Shown: positions 9,154-16,230 of the stretch, in pieces
How positions within the stretch are numbered: the first letter of the stretch is position 1
Layout of the letters: each line of letters starts with the position of its first letter
Source of the DNA: CAYZJV01 sp964478945
GTDB taxonomy: Bacteria > Spirochaetota > Spirochaetia > Sphaerochaetales > Sphaerochaetaceae
Direction: 5' to 3'
Assembly: GCA_964478945.1 (NCBI GenBank)
Contig: CAYZJV010000038.1
Location: forward strand, 1 to 26,622
Length of the DNA: 26,622 bases
The notes under the pieces: generated by a model
What the model saw: the letters and a program-made list of their open reading frames with translations, nothing else
What the model was told of the DNA's origin: nothing
Databases searched by the model: none
Position numbers and translations under genes: made by a program

Positions 9154-10192
9154 CTTTTCTACCTCCTTTCGCACGGATTCTCGGATCCAACACTCCATAG
9201 AGTATTTCTGCGAGGAGGTTGGAGAGCACGATCGCAACTGTCATCACCAGGAAGATTGCTTGCATCAATGGGTAGTCTCGATTGTTCGTGGCCTTCAACA
9301 ATTCAAGTCCCACCCCTTGGTACACAAACAATTGTTCGATGATCAGAGAGCCTCCAATGATGAATCCAAGCCGCATCGCGAATTCGGTCACAATCGGAAG
9401 CATTGCATTGCGACCTATATAGGAACCGAGAATTTTTCTTGGTTTGAGACCTCTTGCACGAGCAATCGTGGCATAGTCGGCATTGAGACAGCCTGCGGTA
9501 CTTCCTTTCATGAGGATCACCCAGATACCAATCTGTGAGAAGAAGTAGGTGAGGATCGGTAGGAATGCGTGGTCGAGAACACTCGAGATGAACGGCATGT
9601 TCCAACCTGGAGTGACACCCGGACTGAAATTTCCTCTCAGTTGGAATATGGGGACGATGCTGCCTCGACCACCCCATGTGAACACTCCGAAGAAAAGTAT
9701 GAGGAATATCGCTATGAGGAAATCTGGAATCGCGCTTAAAAAGGAGCTGGTTCCAGAAATGATAGGCTCATACCACGATTCCCTGCGGTATGCGGCAACC
9801 GCACCCAGGACAGTCCCCACTATGAATGAGAGTAATAGACCAGAACCTACAGTGAACAATGTCCAAGGTAATCTGGCGGCGATTATTGAAGTGACCTCCA
9901 CCCCTGGGGAAAGGAATGAAGTTCCGAAGTCGAGACGGATCGCATCTTGCATGTAGGTCAGGTATTGGGAGAGTAGGCTCGCCTCCAGATCCATTGAGAA
10001 CAATGTGGAGGCCCGACTTGAAGCCTCTTCGTATGTCACTCCATATTGCACCACCAGATTTTGGATATATTGCTGGATGGGATTCGAAGGCATCAGTCGT
10101 ATCAGGAAGAAGATGAGCGTGGTCACCACCCAGACGGTGAAAATGACTTTACCGAGCTTCTTAAGGATGAAGAGTAGAAAATCTTTTCTCAC
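9143..10192 (-). CDS. ABC transporter permease (DppB/OppB type)
   Basis: A 349-residue inner-membrane permease. It opens with the classic DppB arrangement of one membrane helix (KVIFTVWVVTTLIFFLIRLM) ending in the PSNPIQ motif, then a periplasmic loop and further helices. The EAA-like coupling region is ATIARARGLKPRKILGSYI. Two GTG codons compete for the start. The one at 10198 overlaps the ROK stop as GTGA but has no room for a ribosome-binding site; the one at 10192 has AGGAGG 5 nt upstream, so 10192 is preferred. It follows the regulator directly and heads the transporter block. Confidence 0.9.
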   Translation of the reverse strand: MRKDFLLFILKKLGKVIFTVWVVTTLIFFLIRLMPSNPIQQYIQNLVVQYGVTYEEASSRASTLFSMDLEASLLSQYLTYMQDAIRLDFGTSFLSPGVEVTSIIAARLPWTLFTVGSGLLLSFIVGTVLGAVAAYRRESWYEPIISGTSSFLSAIPDFLIAIFLILFFGVFTWGGRGSIVPIFQLRGNFSPGVTPGWNMPFISSVLDHAFLPILTYFFSQIGIWVILMKGSTAGCLNADYATIARARGLKPRKILGSYIGRNAMLPIVTEFAMRLGFIIGGSLIIEQLFVYQGVGLELLKATNNRDYPLMQAIFLVMTVAIVLSNLLAEILYGVLDPRIRAKGGRKGAK

Positions 10193-10194
10193 AA

Positions 10195-11247
10195 TCACCT
10201 CCTGTCCATCATTGCGAGCAAGTCCATGACAAAATCATCCACCGCGAGAAGGACCGCTCCTTTTGCGGGCAAGGAATACTGGGCTTCAACCAGAACCTCG
10301 ACAAGGTAGGGAATGGTATCGAACAGGGAGAGGATGTCTTTCTTGGTCTGTTCGTCGATCTGAGAGAAAAGCGACCCGGAAAGATAGACTTTCTGGGGAT
10401 CAATCATATAGATTCCCTTGATTATGGATTCCTTGAGCAGTTCCATGATCTGTACAGGAGCTTTTCCATTCTTCTGTTGCTCGATTAGATCCTGTAGATT
10501 CCTGTCTGAGAAGAAAATCTCTCCTGCCGCCCCATTTCCACCTTTATACAACCTATCGTTGAGAATGAGCCCACATCCGATTCCGAATGGCTTGTTGTTG
10601 ATGATGATCGTCATGAAATTTTCGTAGCGGTGTTTGGTTACCGCTTGGCAGTAGGTTCCAGCACAATTGGCATCGTTTTCCACCACAATATGCAAATCGG
10701 GAAATGCTTCCCGTAAAGCTTTCGAGAAACCTTGCACACTCCAAATCTTTGGTCCCTCGCTACCAATAAGAGTTCGCTTGAATGAGGAGATGTTGCCATC
10801 GTTATCCACCACGGACTTGACTGCGACACCCATTCCCTTGATGTTGTCGTACAATGAGAGGATGTTTCTAACGATATGGACCACTTGCTGAGGAACCTTC
10901 TCGGGATTTTCTTGTACCAGTGGTATACGTTGAGAATAGATTTCCAAGTCCGCAATGCCGATGATATGGGCATCGATAAAGGTTTCCTCAAGGTAGAGAC
11001 CTAAAAAATAGGCGTATTCATTGTCCAACTCTATCGGTTGTCCCGGCTTCCCTACTTTCGGGCTGCCAATGTTCTTATCGGAATTCCTCACCAAGCCTTT
11101 CATACGGAGATCGTTTACCAGATAGCTGATTGTAGAGGCTTGCAGACCCAGCTTCTCTTTCAATTCAGCCTGAGTCGACGATCCTTCAAGTCTGAGGGTG
11201 TTGAAGAGTTTCGCGAGGTTGAAATAGCGCTCATTGGTTTTGTTCAT
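10195..11247 (-). CDS. ROK-family transcriptional repressor (NagC/XylR-like)
   Basis: A 350-residue sugar-responsive regulator. An N-terminal winged helix (residues ~24-55, STQAELKEKLGLQASTISYL) is followed by a ROK domain. The sugar-contacting END motif is seen in VENDANCAG (~189-197), and KGGNGAAGEIFF (~235-246) corresponds to the ROK signature loop. The usual His and CxCGxxGC zinc motif after this loop is absent. The start ATG has AGGTGG 4 nt upstream. It is the first gene of the transporter/hexosaminidase operon and has an inverted repeat directly upstream, so autorepression relieved by an imported amino-sugar derivative is the natural model. The inducer is not known from sequence. Confidence 0.9.
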   Translation of the reverse strand: MNKTNERYFNLAKLFNTLRLEGSSTQAELKEKLGLQASTISYLVNDLRMKGLVRNSDKNIGSPKVGKPGQPIELDNEYAYFLGLYLEETFIDAHIIGIADLEIYSQRIPLVQENPEKVPQQVVHIVRNILSLYDNIKGMGVAVKSVVDNDGNISSFKRTLIGSEGPKIWSVQGFSKALREAFPDLHIVVENDANCAGTYCQAVTKHRYENFMTIIINNKPFGIGCGLILNDRLYKGGNGAAGEIFFSDRNLQDLIEQQKNGKAPVQIMELLKESIIKGIYMIDPQKVYLSGSLFSQIDEQTKKDILSLFDTIPYLVEVLVEAQYSLPAKGAVLLAVDDFVMDLLAMMDRR

Positions 11248-11257
11248 ATTTCCACCT

Positions 11258-11286
11258 AATTAATTCATCCAAACTATGAACTAATT
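11258..11286. promoter_or_regulatory. probable ROK operator, 11-bp inverted repeat
   Basis: Minus-strand arms AATTAGTTCAT (11286-11276) and ATGAATTAATT (11268-11258) are complementary at 10 of 11 positions, with a 7-bp spacer. The dyad overlaps the last bases of the -10 box and covers the predicted transcription start, a textbook repressor position. The regulator gene immediately downstream makes it the likely ligand. The link is inference. Confidence 0.65.
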
Positions 11287-11314
11287 ATACACACGGTTTT
11301 ACCCCTCCTGTCAA
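11284..11314 (-). promoter_or_regulatory. sigma-70-type promoter of the ROK/ABC/GH20 operon
   Basis: The minus strand has TTGACA at 11314-11309 and TATAAT at 11289-11284, both perfect hexamers, separated by a somewhat long 19 bp. Transcription would begin near 11277, about 30 nt before the ROK start codon. No other promoter as good is seen inside the next 11 kb of same-strand genes. The long spacer may make it weak without help. Confidence 0.75.
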
Positions 11315-11525
11315 ACAAAAATAAAAGAAATTTTTGAAGAGTTGGGTGCCGGAATGCAAATTTTTCTTGGAAAGAGAGATATAAACTGTAAAAATTTCTT
11401 TCGTTGTTCATTTTAATGGGGTAGTATATCCAATGATCGGAGAAAGATACCAATCAATGACATTGATGTCTGACGATGGTACCTGGCATCAGGTCACATA
11501 CATCTACACATGGAGAAGAAGGATA
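11315..11525. other. intergenic region between divergent ROK operon and lipoprotein gene
   Basis: About 210 nt, AT-rich up to roughly 11430. It must hold the promoter of the + strand lipoprotein, but I see no hexamer pair I would defend. A weak option is TTGTTC at about 11404 with TATATC about 15 nt later. No RNA gene or repeat is evident. Confidence 0.4.
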
Positions 11526-12170
11526 ATGAAAAAATTCAGTACATTGTTGACACTAATGGTTGTTGCCCTGGTGCTTGTGGCATTCGCAGGTTGTGATCTG
11601 GCGATGGATGGTGCTGTTGACCGTGGTTTGGATGTGACCAGCCGTAAGGCTGGAGCAGGGGCTCCGGTGGAATTCACCGCCACGGTGAACATGTATCAGG
11701 ATCATGAGAGTGTCGTGGACCGACACGTGGGAAACAGCAACCATTACAAGACCGAGGAGGAGACTCTGTACAGCTCAATCACTGTGGATGGAATGGGGGA
11801 TTTTGGTGGTGTGATCAAATCGGATTGGGATCTGCTCGACGGTAAGCATGTGGTAATGAACAATGTGACCAACTACAACTTGGATCCATATACCACGGAG
11901 CTTTCGGGTTCGAACCACAGCTCCATCATGATACTCGACGATTCCGGGGATGTGGTGCTTGAATTGGATGCGAATGGAGTGATCGAAGGCTCTCTGTTCG
12001 GCGCCGAGATTGCGATGAACTGGGTGTCGAAGAATTCCGATGTGAAGGCCCGTGGTAAGGTTGCCGGTACCTTCGTGTGGCTTTTGATCGATTATTCCAA
12101 CGGAAACGTCATACAGACTTTACCCAACGGTACTTTCACACTCACCGGAACCTATAACCGGTCTAAGTGA
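11526..12170 (+). CDS. putative lipoprotein, family not recognised
   Basis: A 214-residue protein with a lipoprotein signal peptide: MKKF, a hydrophobic stretch, and lipobox AFAGC with the acylated Cys at residue 23. The mature part is about 190 residues of beta-rich, low-complexity-free sequence with many Asn/Asp and Thr, and contains no motif I recognise. The open frame begins at 11433, but the ATG at 11526 starts the signal peptide and is preceded by GGAGAAGAAGGAT. It is anchored to a membrane and exposed on the periplasmic or outer face. It is divergent from the ROK operon and its stop overlaps the convergent membrane protein by 8 nt. Confidence 0.8.
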   Translation: MKKFSTLLTLMVVALVLVAFAGCDLAMDGAVDRGLDVTSRKAGAGAPVEFTATVNMYQDHESVVDRHVGNSNHYKTEEETLYSSITVDGMGDFGGVIKSDWDLLDGKHVVMNNVTNYNLDPYTTELSGSNHSSIMILDDSGDVVLELDANGVIEGSLFGAEIAMNWVSKNSDVKARGKVAGTFVWLLIDYSNGNVIQTLPNGTFTLTGTYNRSK

Positions 12171-13539
12171 AGGAAAAGACCAGAGGGAACAACATGACCA
12201 CTACAGTCGCCCAGACGGCGTAGACATCCAAGAATCGAGTCTGCATCCTGACAATGGATTGGAAGGATGATGTTCTGCGGAAGAACTTCATATATCCAGA
12301 GGCAAGCAGCACGAGATTCACCAGAAGGATTATGTTCTCGCCAAGGGCGGCGCTTTTGTTAGCGGTGAACCCGTAGTTCGACACACGTATCACAATTCCG
12401 GCCAATGCGATCAGATCGACCAGAATGGCCGCAATGAGCAGTGCGAATGTGAACGCATCCCATATGGTGCGTGTGGAAGCACTGACTTGGTCCTTGGCAC
12501 TCATCGAGTAGAGGGTGAGAGCGAGGACCAATGCCAATACGACGTCGAACCAAATCAACAACATCCTGTTTTCGTACGCATCTTGCGGGTTCGAAGCGAA
12601 TGCTATGAGCAAACCCATCAGTACGAGGAAAAACAGGGGAGTGAAAATTCTGGAAAGCACAGGTGCGATACTTTCGATGAGACTCTTCTTCTGTTCCACA
12701 AGGTAGGCGGCTATCGTGAAAAGACCGAAGAAGCCCATCGGTGCCATCCAATTCTGGATGAAGGGGGATGCATCGATTCCCACCAGTTCGAAAGTCCCCA
12801 TGGTGAGAAGGATCAGCACCACTCCACCCAGACCGATCAGGACCGCGAAAATAAACGATTCACCGGCGAAGCGTATGAAGTTCAGTCGGTTGTGTGGCGA
12901 TCGCCATCCACTCTCTTTCCCTGTAGCCGGCCCCGAATAGAAGTAGAGCAGGGTATAAAGCAGTACGATGGGAAGATGGATTGCCGAGAGCATGGCCGTA
13001 TGGTGGGGTTCGAAAGATGGGTAGAGGTTGACCACCAGGGACGCGATAAGAAACGGAATGAGGGCGACGATGCTTTTCATCACAGGCAATGATCGTTTCC
13101 ACACAAAATAGAGTGCTATCGGGAGGAACGCGAATATTGCTGCATTGCGTGCATATATTGCTCCATGGGCTTCGAAGTCCCCGTAACCGAACAGGGAAGG
13201 AACCTTTCCCAGCAGCCCTGCGAACAGTGTGAGGACAATCACCACCAACAGTTCCCTTGTATTCATATGTGTGGCGAGCCGGTTGTCGGTTGGGATGAAC
13301 AGCTGCCTCCACATATCCTCTGTGGAAGCCTTGGCGAATTCACGTTGTATCGAATCCACATCACCCAAACGTTTCACTGCAATGAGGAATGCCTCCTCAT
13401 TGTTGAGTTGTGTGGCGACCAGTTCGTCGATACTGTCGCGTAGGTGTGATTCCAGCTCCTCCAGATCTCCATAACCGATTGAGCTGTGCTCCTGGAGGTG
13501 GTGTTTCCAATCTCGAATTTGTGTCTCAAGATCAAACAT
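12163..13539 (-). CDS. polytopic membrane protein with N-terminal permease-prefix domain
   Basis: A 458-residue protein. Residues ~1-75 (FDLETQIRDWKHHLQ through LGDVDSIQREFAKAS) resemble the 'permease prefix domain' seen on membrane proteins encoded beside PadR regulators, with the typical DLEELESHLRDSIDEL helix. About eleven hydrophobic segments follow, from ELLVVIVLTLFAGLLG to the C-terminal VWATVVVMLFPLVF. The ATG at 13539 has AAGGAG 9 nt upstream and overlaps the PadR stop by 8 nt; the same frame stays open to 13944 but that part is the PadR gene out of frame. Function is unknown; in known PadR pairs the partner is often a transport or stress-sensing membrane protein. Its stop overlaps that of the lipoprotein gene on the other strand. 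Confidence 0.82.
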   Translation of the reverse strand: MFDLETQIRDWKHHLQEHSSIGYGDLEELESHLRDSIDELVATQLNNEEAFLIAVKRLGDVDSIQREFAKASTEDMWRQLFIPTDNRLATHMNTRELLVVIVLTLFAGLLGKVPSLFGYGDFEAHGAIYARNAAIFAFLPIALYFVWKRSLPVMKSIVALIPFLIASLVVNLYPSFEPHHTAMLSAIHLPIVLLYTLLYFYSGPATGKESGWRSPHNRLNFIRFAGESFIFAVLIGLGGVVLILLTMGTFELVGIDASPFIQNWMAPMGFFGLFTIAAYLVEQKKSLIESIAPVLSRIFTPLFFLVLMGLLIAFASNPQDAYENRMLLIWFDVVLALVLALTLYSMSAKDQVSASTRTIWDAFTFALLIAAILVDLIALAGIVIRVSNYGFTANKSAALGENIILLVNLVLLASGYMKFFRRTSSFQSIVRMQTRFLDVYAVWATVVVMLFPLVFSFT

Positions 13540-13882
13540 CTTGGGATTCTCCTTCATATTCCTTTTCCAGGGTAAGAAGCGCCTGCCGCACCATTTCCCA
13601 TTGTCTTTTGAGCAAGAGGAGTTCCTCGATTCCCGCATTGGTGATTTCATAATATTTCCTACGGCGACCATTTTCCGATGTTCGCCAGAAGGATGAGATG
13701 AAGCCGCTTGCTTCCAGTCGATGAAGAACGGGGTAGAGCATACCATCTGTCCATGCGATTTCATTTTTAGAAATTTCCTGAACCTTACGTATGATGGCAT
13801 AGCCGTAGGAGGGCCGGTTCTTGAGAATCGCGAGGATGATCGGTGTGGCCGATGCAGCCACAAGGTCTTTCGACAGATCCAT
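13532..13882 (-). CDS. PadR-family transcriptional regulator
   Basis: A 116-residue winged-helix regulator. The stretch ILAILKNRPSYGYAIIRKVQ followed by DGMLYPVLHRLEASGFI and RRRKYYEITNAG is the PadR core (recognition helix and wing). AAGGAGAGCC precedes the ATG at 13882. It is in an operon with the 11-helix membrane protein. A perfect 11-bp dyad lies within its own promoter, so autorepression is expected. PadR proteins usually respond to small hydrophobic ligands or envelope stress; the ligand here is not known. Confidence 0.93.
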   Translation of the reverse strand: MDLSKDLVAASATPIILAILKNRPSYGYAIIRKVQEISKNEIAWTDGMLYPVLHRLEASGFISSFWRTSENGRRRKYYEITNAGIEELLLLKRQWEMVRQALLTLEKEYEGESQDV

Positions 13883-13895
13883 GGCTCTCCTTCCT

Positions 13896-13935
13896 TATAC
13901 ATAGCACTGCTATACATAGTAGTTCTATGTATAGC
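13896..13935. promoter_or_regulatory. probable PadR operator: perfect 11-bp dyad plus a third half-site
   Basis: The + strand arms GCTATACATAG (13909-13919) and CTATGTATAGC (13925-13935) are perfect inverted copies with a 5-bp spacer. A further direct copy TATACATAG lies at 13896-13904, 15 bp away from the first. PadR operators typically contain ATGT...ACAT half-sites, which matches. The dyad lies inside the promoter. Confidence 0.75.
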
Positions 13936-13944
13936 AATCGTCAA
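13916..13944 (-). promoter_or_regulatory. padR promoter
   Basis: Minus-strand TTGACG at 13944-13939, a 17-bp spacer and TACTAT at 13921-13916. The predicted start falls near 13909, about 27 nt before the PadR ATG. The spacer and -10 box are covered by the dyad described next. Confidence 0.72.
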
Positions 13945-13980
13945 GAGCTTTCAATTCCGATTTTCAGATACTTGTAGGTC

Positions 13981-14463
13981 TTACTCGACGAACAGTGCCA
14001 TCGCATCCCTCAACTTGTCCAATCTCTGTTGCAGTGCTGCGATATTCTTGTTCACATTGACGATATCGGTTCCGAGACGCAACAGGTCTTCGGGGCTGGT
14101 ATAGCCTGCGGCTTGGACGAATTGATCGAGTGCGTGATGCAATGATGCGAAATCGGCGGAAAGTACACCCACTTCTTCACCAAGACGCTTCACTTCCTGT
14201 TCGGATGCGACTTGAGTTGCCATGGTTTCAAGTTGTTGTACTCGTAGCTCCAAGGCATCAACTTTGGATCGCAAGGCATCGAATTCACTCTTTTGGATGA
14301 AATTGGTCTGCAATCGTTCCATCTCGGACTGCATACGGGTGATCTCTTCTCGATTGGTTTGCTTGTAGGCCTCGAACTCTTCGATGGATACACTGGAAGC
14401 ACAGGAAAAGGCTAAAAGAGTGAGTACAACCACAACCGCCATCATGCTCGATCTGGTTTTCAT
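13981..14463 (-). CDS. small coiled-coil lipoprotein
   Basis: A 160-residue protein with a lipoprotein signal peptide ending in LLAFSC (Cys at residue 21). The mature part is almost entirely heptad-like helix, for example LRSKVDALELRVQQLETMAT and a C-terminal NKNIAALQQRLDKLRDAM, suggesting an oligomeric coiled coil tethered in the periplasm, of the general Lpp-like kind. The ATG at 14463 has GGGAGGATT upstream; a longer open frame to 14622 has no such support. It is divergent from vsr. No family is recognised beyond the coiled coil. Confidence 0.8.
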   Translation of the reverse strand: MKTRSSMMAVVVVLTLLAFSCASSVSIEEFEAYKQTNREEITRMQSEMERLQTNFIQKSEFDALRSKVDALELRVQQLETMATQVASEQEVKRLGEEVGVLSADFASLHHALDQFVQAAGYTSPEDLLRLGTDIVNVNKNIAALQQRLDKLRDAMALFVE

Positions 14464-14490
14464 ACTCGAATCCTCCCACGGGTATGGTTT

Positions 14491-14502
14491 TGGTGTACAC
14501 CA
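14491..14502. repeat. perfect 12-bp palindrome upstream of the coiled-coil lipoprotein gene
   Basis: TGGTGTACACCA reads the same on both strands and ends 28 nt from the lipoprotein ATG, close to its expected promoter. It may be a binding site; no partner protein is indicated. Confidence 0.4.
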
Positions 14503-14514
14503 TTGTGCTGGGGA

Positions 14515-14533
14515 ATGCAACAATTTGTTGCAT
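14515..14533. promoter_or_regulatory. 19-bp perfect palindrome between divergent genes
   Basis: ATGCAACAATTTGTTGCAT has 9-bp perfect arms around a single T. It lies 7 bp upstream of the vsr -35 box and in the promoter zone of the divergent lipoprotein gene. The AT-rich symmetric form fits a dimeric regulator site; which regulator is unknown. Confidence 0.5.
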
Positions 14534-14540
14534 GAATGAT

Positions 14541-14569
14541 TTGACCTTGGGGGTGCTTGTGCATAGAAT
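14541..14569 (+). promoter_or_regulatory. vsr promoter
   Basis: TTGACC at 14541-14546, a 17-bp spacer, and TAGAAT at 14564-14569. The predicted start (~14576) falls within the AGAGGAG ribosome-binding site, leaving a 5' leader of only about 10 nt before the ATG at 14586. Confidence 0.65.
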
Positions 14570-14585
14570 CGAAGAGGAGCATGCA

Positions 14586-15011
14586 ATGGCCGATCGGTTG
14601 AGCCGACAGGAAAGAAGTGCATTGATGGGCAGGATTCGGGGCAAGAATACGAAGCCCGAAATTCTTGTGCGCAAGGCTCTCCACAAGGCAGGATTTCGTT
14701 TCAGAATACATGATCGTCGCCTGCCCGGTTCACCCGATATCGTGCTGCCGAAGTACCGGACCGTGGTATTCGTTCATGGTTGCTTTTGGCATGGGCATGA
14801 CGAGTGCAAATGCTTTCGTGTTCCCAAGACCAATGGTGAATTTTGGAAGAAGAAGATTGATGGCAATAGGGAACGGGATGAAAAAAATCGAGTGCTGTTG
14901 GAACGGAAGGGATGGCGGATTATTGTGGTGTGGGAGTGTGAATTGCAAAAAAGAGCCGTTCGCGAGGCCACATTGGCAGGCCTCGTGAACGAAATCTGGG
15001 CTCTTCAGTGA
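14586..15011 (+). CDS. vsr: very-short-patch-repair (T/G mismatch) endonuclease
   Basis: A 141-residue Vsr-family nuclease, which nicks next to T:G mismatches formed by deamination of 5-methylcytosine. MGRIRGKNTKPEILVRKALH and GSPDIVLPKYRTVVFVHGCF, then WHGHDEC, are the characteristic family motifs; the Asp in PDIVL corresponds to the catalytic Asp, and the His/Cys cluster to the zinc site. Length is near the family norm (about 140-155). The ATG at 14586 has AGAGGAG 6 nt upstream; the frame is open further back to 14484 without support. Vsr normally accompanies a cytosine-5 methyltransferase, but none is found in this window. Its stop overlaps the convergent beta-lactamase-like gene by 7 nt. 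Confidence 0.95.
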   Translation: MADRLSRQERSALMGRIRGKNTKPEILVRKALHKAGFRFRIHDRRLPGSPDIVLPKYRTVVFVHGCFWHGHDECKCFRVPKTNGEFWKKKIDGNRERDEKNRVLLERKGWRIIVVWECELQKRAVREATLAGLVNEIWALQ

Positions 15012-16183
15012 GTTGTGAGAGTAGAGAGAAGCGCTTGGTAGGAGGTGAAGAGACTCGACTCGTCAAGAGGTCCCTCCATGTCATTCACTGTAACCGAAAC
15101 CGTATAACGGTTTCCTTTGAAATCGACCAGGTAGGTGGTCAGGTTCAGCACACCAGGTTCGGATCCACCTTTGTAGGCGACCCGTTGCCAATCGGCGGAA
15201 TTGGCCAAGCCCGCGTTCACCGTCATCAAATCGAGGAAGGCCAACCTTTCGATAAGGTCGGACAGTTGCCTTGTACTCATGTACCACTCGATATCCGGTG
15301 AAACAGGATCTTCAGCGAAGAGACTCGCCGGTGGTAGGGGTCTACTGACGATTTCCTTGAGGATCATCCGTTTTCCCACCAAGGAGGCACTTCGGTAGCG
15401 TTCCAGCAGATCTTTGTTCACTGGATTCTTCAGTTTGAACGCCTCGGCAGTACTCAAGAAAGGTTTGCCATGGGTCAGGTACTCTTCTACATTCAACCGT
15501 CCCACAGTCGCGATCAATGCATCGGTTGCAGTGTTGTCGCTTTGCGAGATCATCAATGTGGCGAGGGTTTCGATCGTCAGATGGGTACCTTCCGGCCAAT
15601 CCTGCAATATTCCTGTGGGAAGACTCTTCCACCCATTTTCGAGTGCTACGGTGTCGCTCCAACCCAGTTTTCCCGAATCGATGGCATCCACCACTGCCGC
15701 CAGCACAGCGAGCTTGAAGGACGATCCTACGGCAAGTGGAGTGTCGGGTGCATGTGCGATCAAAGTGGAGCCGTTCTTGCGTATGAGCACAGAAGTATCC
15801 AAGTCCAGGTCGATGATTTGGGCAACCGCCGATTCCAGCGTCAATCCCGATTTGATCATCTCGGTGAACTGCAATCCGGCAATGTTTCCCTTGGCATCAA
15901 GGACCAGGTAGGTGGTGGCCGTTCCTCCGCTGAATACCACATCGAAGGGATTCTTCTCACCTTCGACTTTCACAAATGTACCAAGCTGTCCCGTGACTTG
16001 GTCGATTATCGCCTCCATGGTGGCCAGAGGGGCTGCTGCTTTGAATTGGGCGGTGTAGCCGACATTCTCCGGACCTTCGGCAAAGAGTGTGGTCAACACA
16101 TCCTTTTCAGCGATGGTAGCCGACCAAAGAGGTGTGAAGGTACACACAATCAACATGATGACAAGTAATTTTTTCGCATTCAT
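15005..16183 (-). CDS. serine beta-lactamase-fold protein with N-terminal DUF3887-like domain
   Basis: A 392-residue exported protein. A signal peptide (MNAKKLLVIMLIVC to TPLWSA) precedes a domain at ~25-115 resembling DUF3887. The rest is a class A beta-lactamase/penicillin-binding fold with SSFK (SxxK, catalytic Ser ~154), SDN (~215-217) and KGGS (~337-340, replacing KTG). The class A ExxLN loop carrying Glu166 is not visible, so true beta-lactam hydrolysis is doubtful; a peptidase or esterase role is possible. The frame is open from GTG 16198, but ATG 16183 starts the signal peptide, with AAGGTG about 12 nt upstream. Only 47 nt separate it from the large lipoprotein gene, so co-transcription is likely. 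Confidence 0.85.
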   Translation of the reverse strand: MNAKKLLVIMLIVCTFTPLWSATIAEKDVLTTLFAEGPENVGYTAQFKAAAPLATMEAIIDQVTGQLGTFVKVEGEKNPFDVVFSGGTATTYLVLDAKGNIAGLQFTEMIKSGLTLESAVAQIIDLDLDTSVLIRKNGSTLIAHAPDTPLAVGSSFKLAVLAAVVDAIDSGKLGWSDTVALENGWKSLPTGILQDWPEGTHLTIETLATLMISQSDNTATDALIATVGRLNVEEYLTHGKPFLSTAEAFKLKNPVNKDLLERYRSASLVGKRMILKEIVSRPLPPASLFAEDPVSPDIEWYMSTRQLSDLIERLAFLDLMTVNAGLANSADWQRVAYKGGSEPGVLNLTTYLVDFKGNRYTVSVTVNDMEGPLDESSLFTSYQALLSTLTTH

Positions 16184-16230
16184 GCTCTGAATGTACACCT
16201 TCGAGGATATGCTGTAAAGCAGGATGGTTC

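Noticed and set aside
13896..13935. Repeated TATACATAG as a small tandem repeat or CRISPR-like unit
   Set aside because: Only three copies, two of them forming a perfect dyad in the padR promoter; an operator explains them better.
12163..13944. Continuous 593-codon frame on the minus strand
   Set aside because: Its first ~135 codons cover the PadR gene in another frame; a good ribosome-binding site and family match place the true start at 13539.
15470..16168. 232-codon + strand frame across the beta-lactamase-fold gene
   Set aside because: Opposite strand carries SxxK, SDN and KGGS in order; this frame has only odd His/Cys-rich composition.
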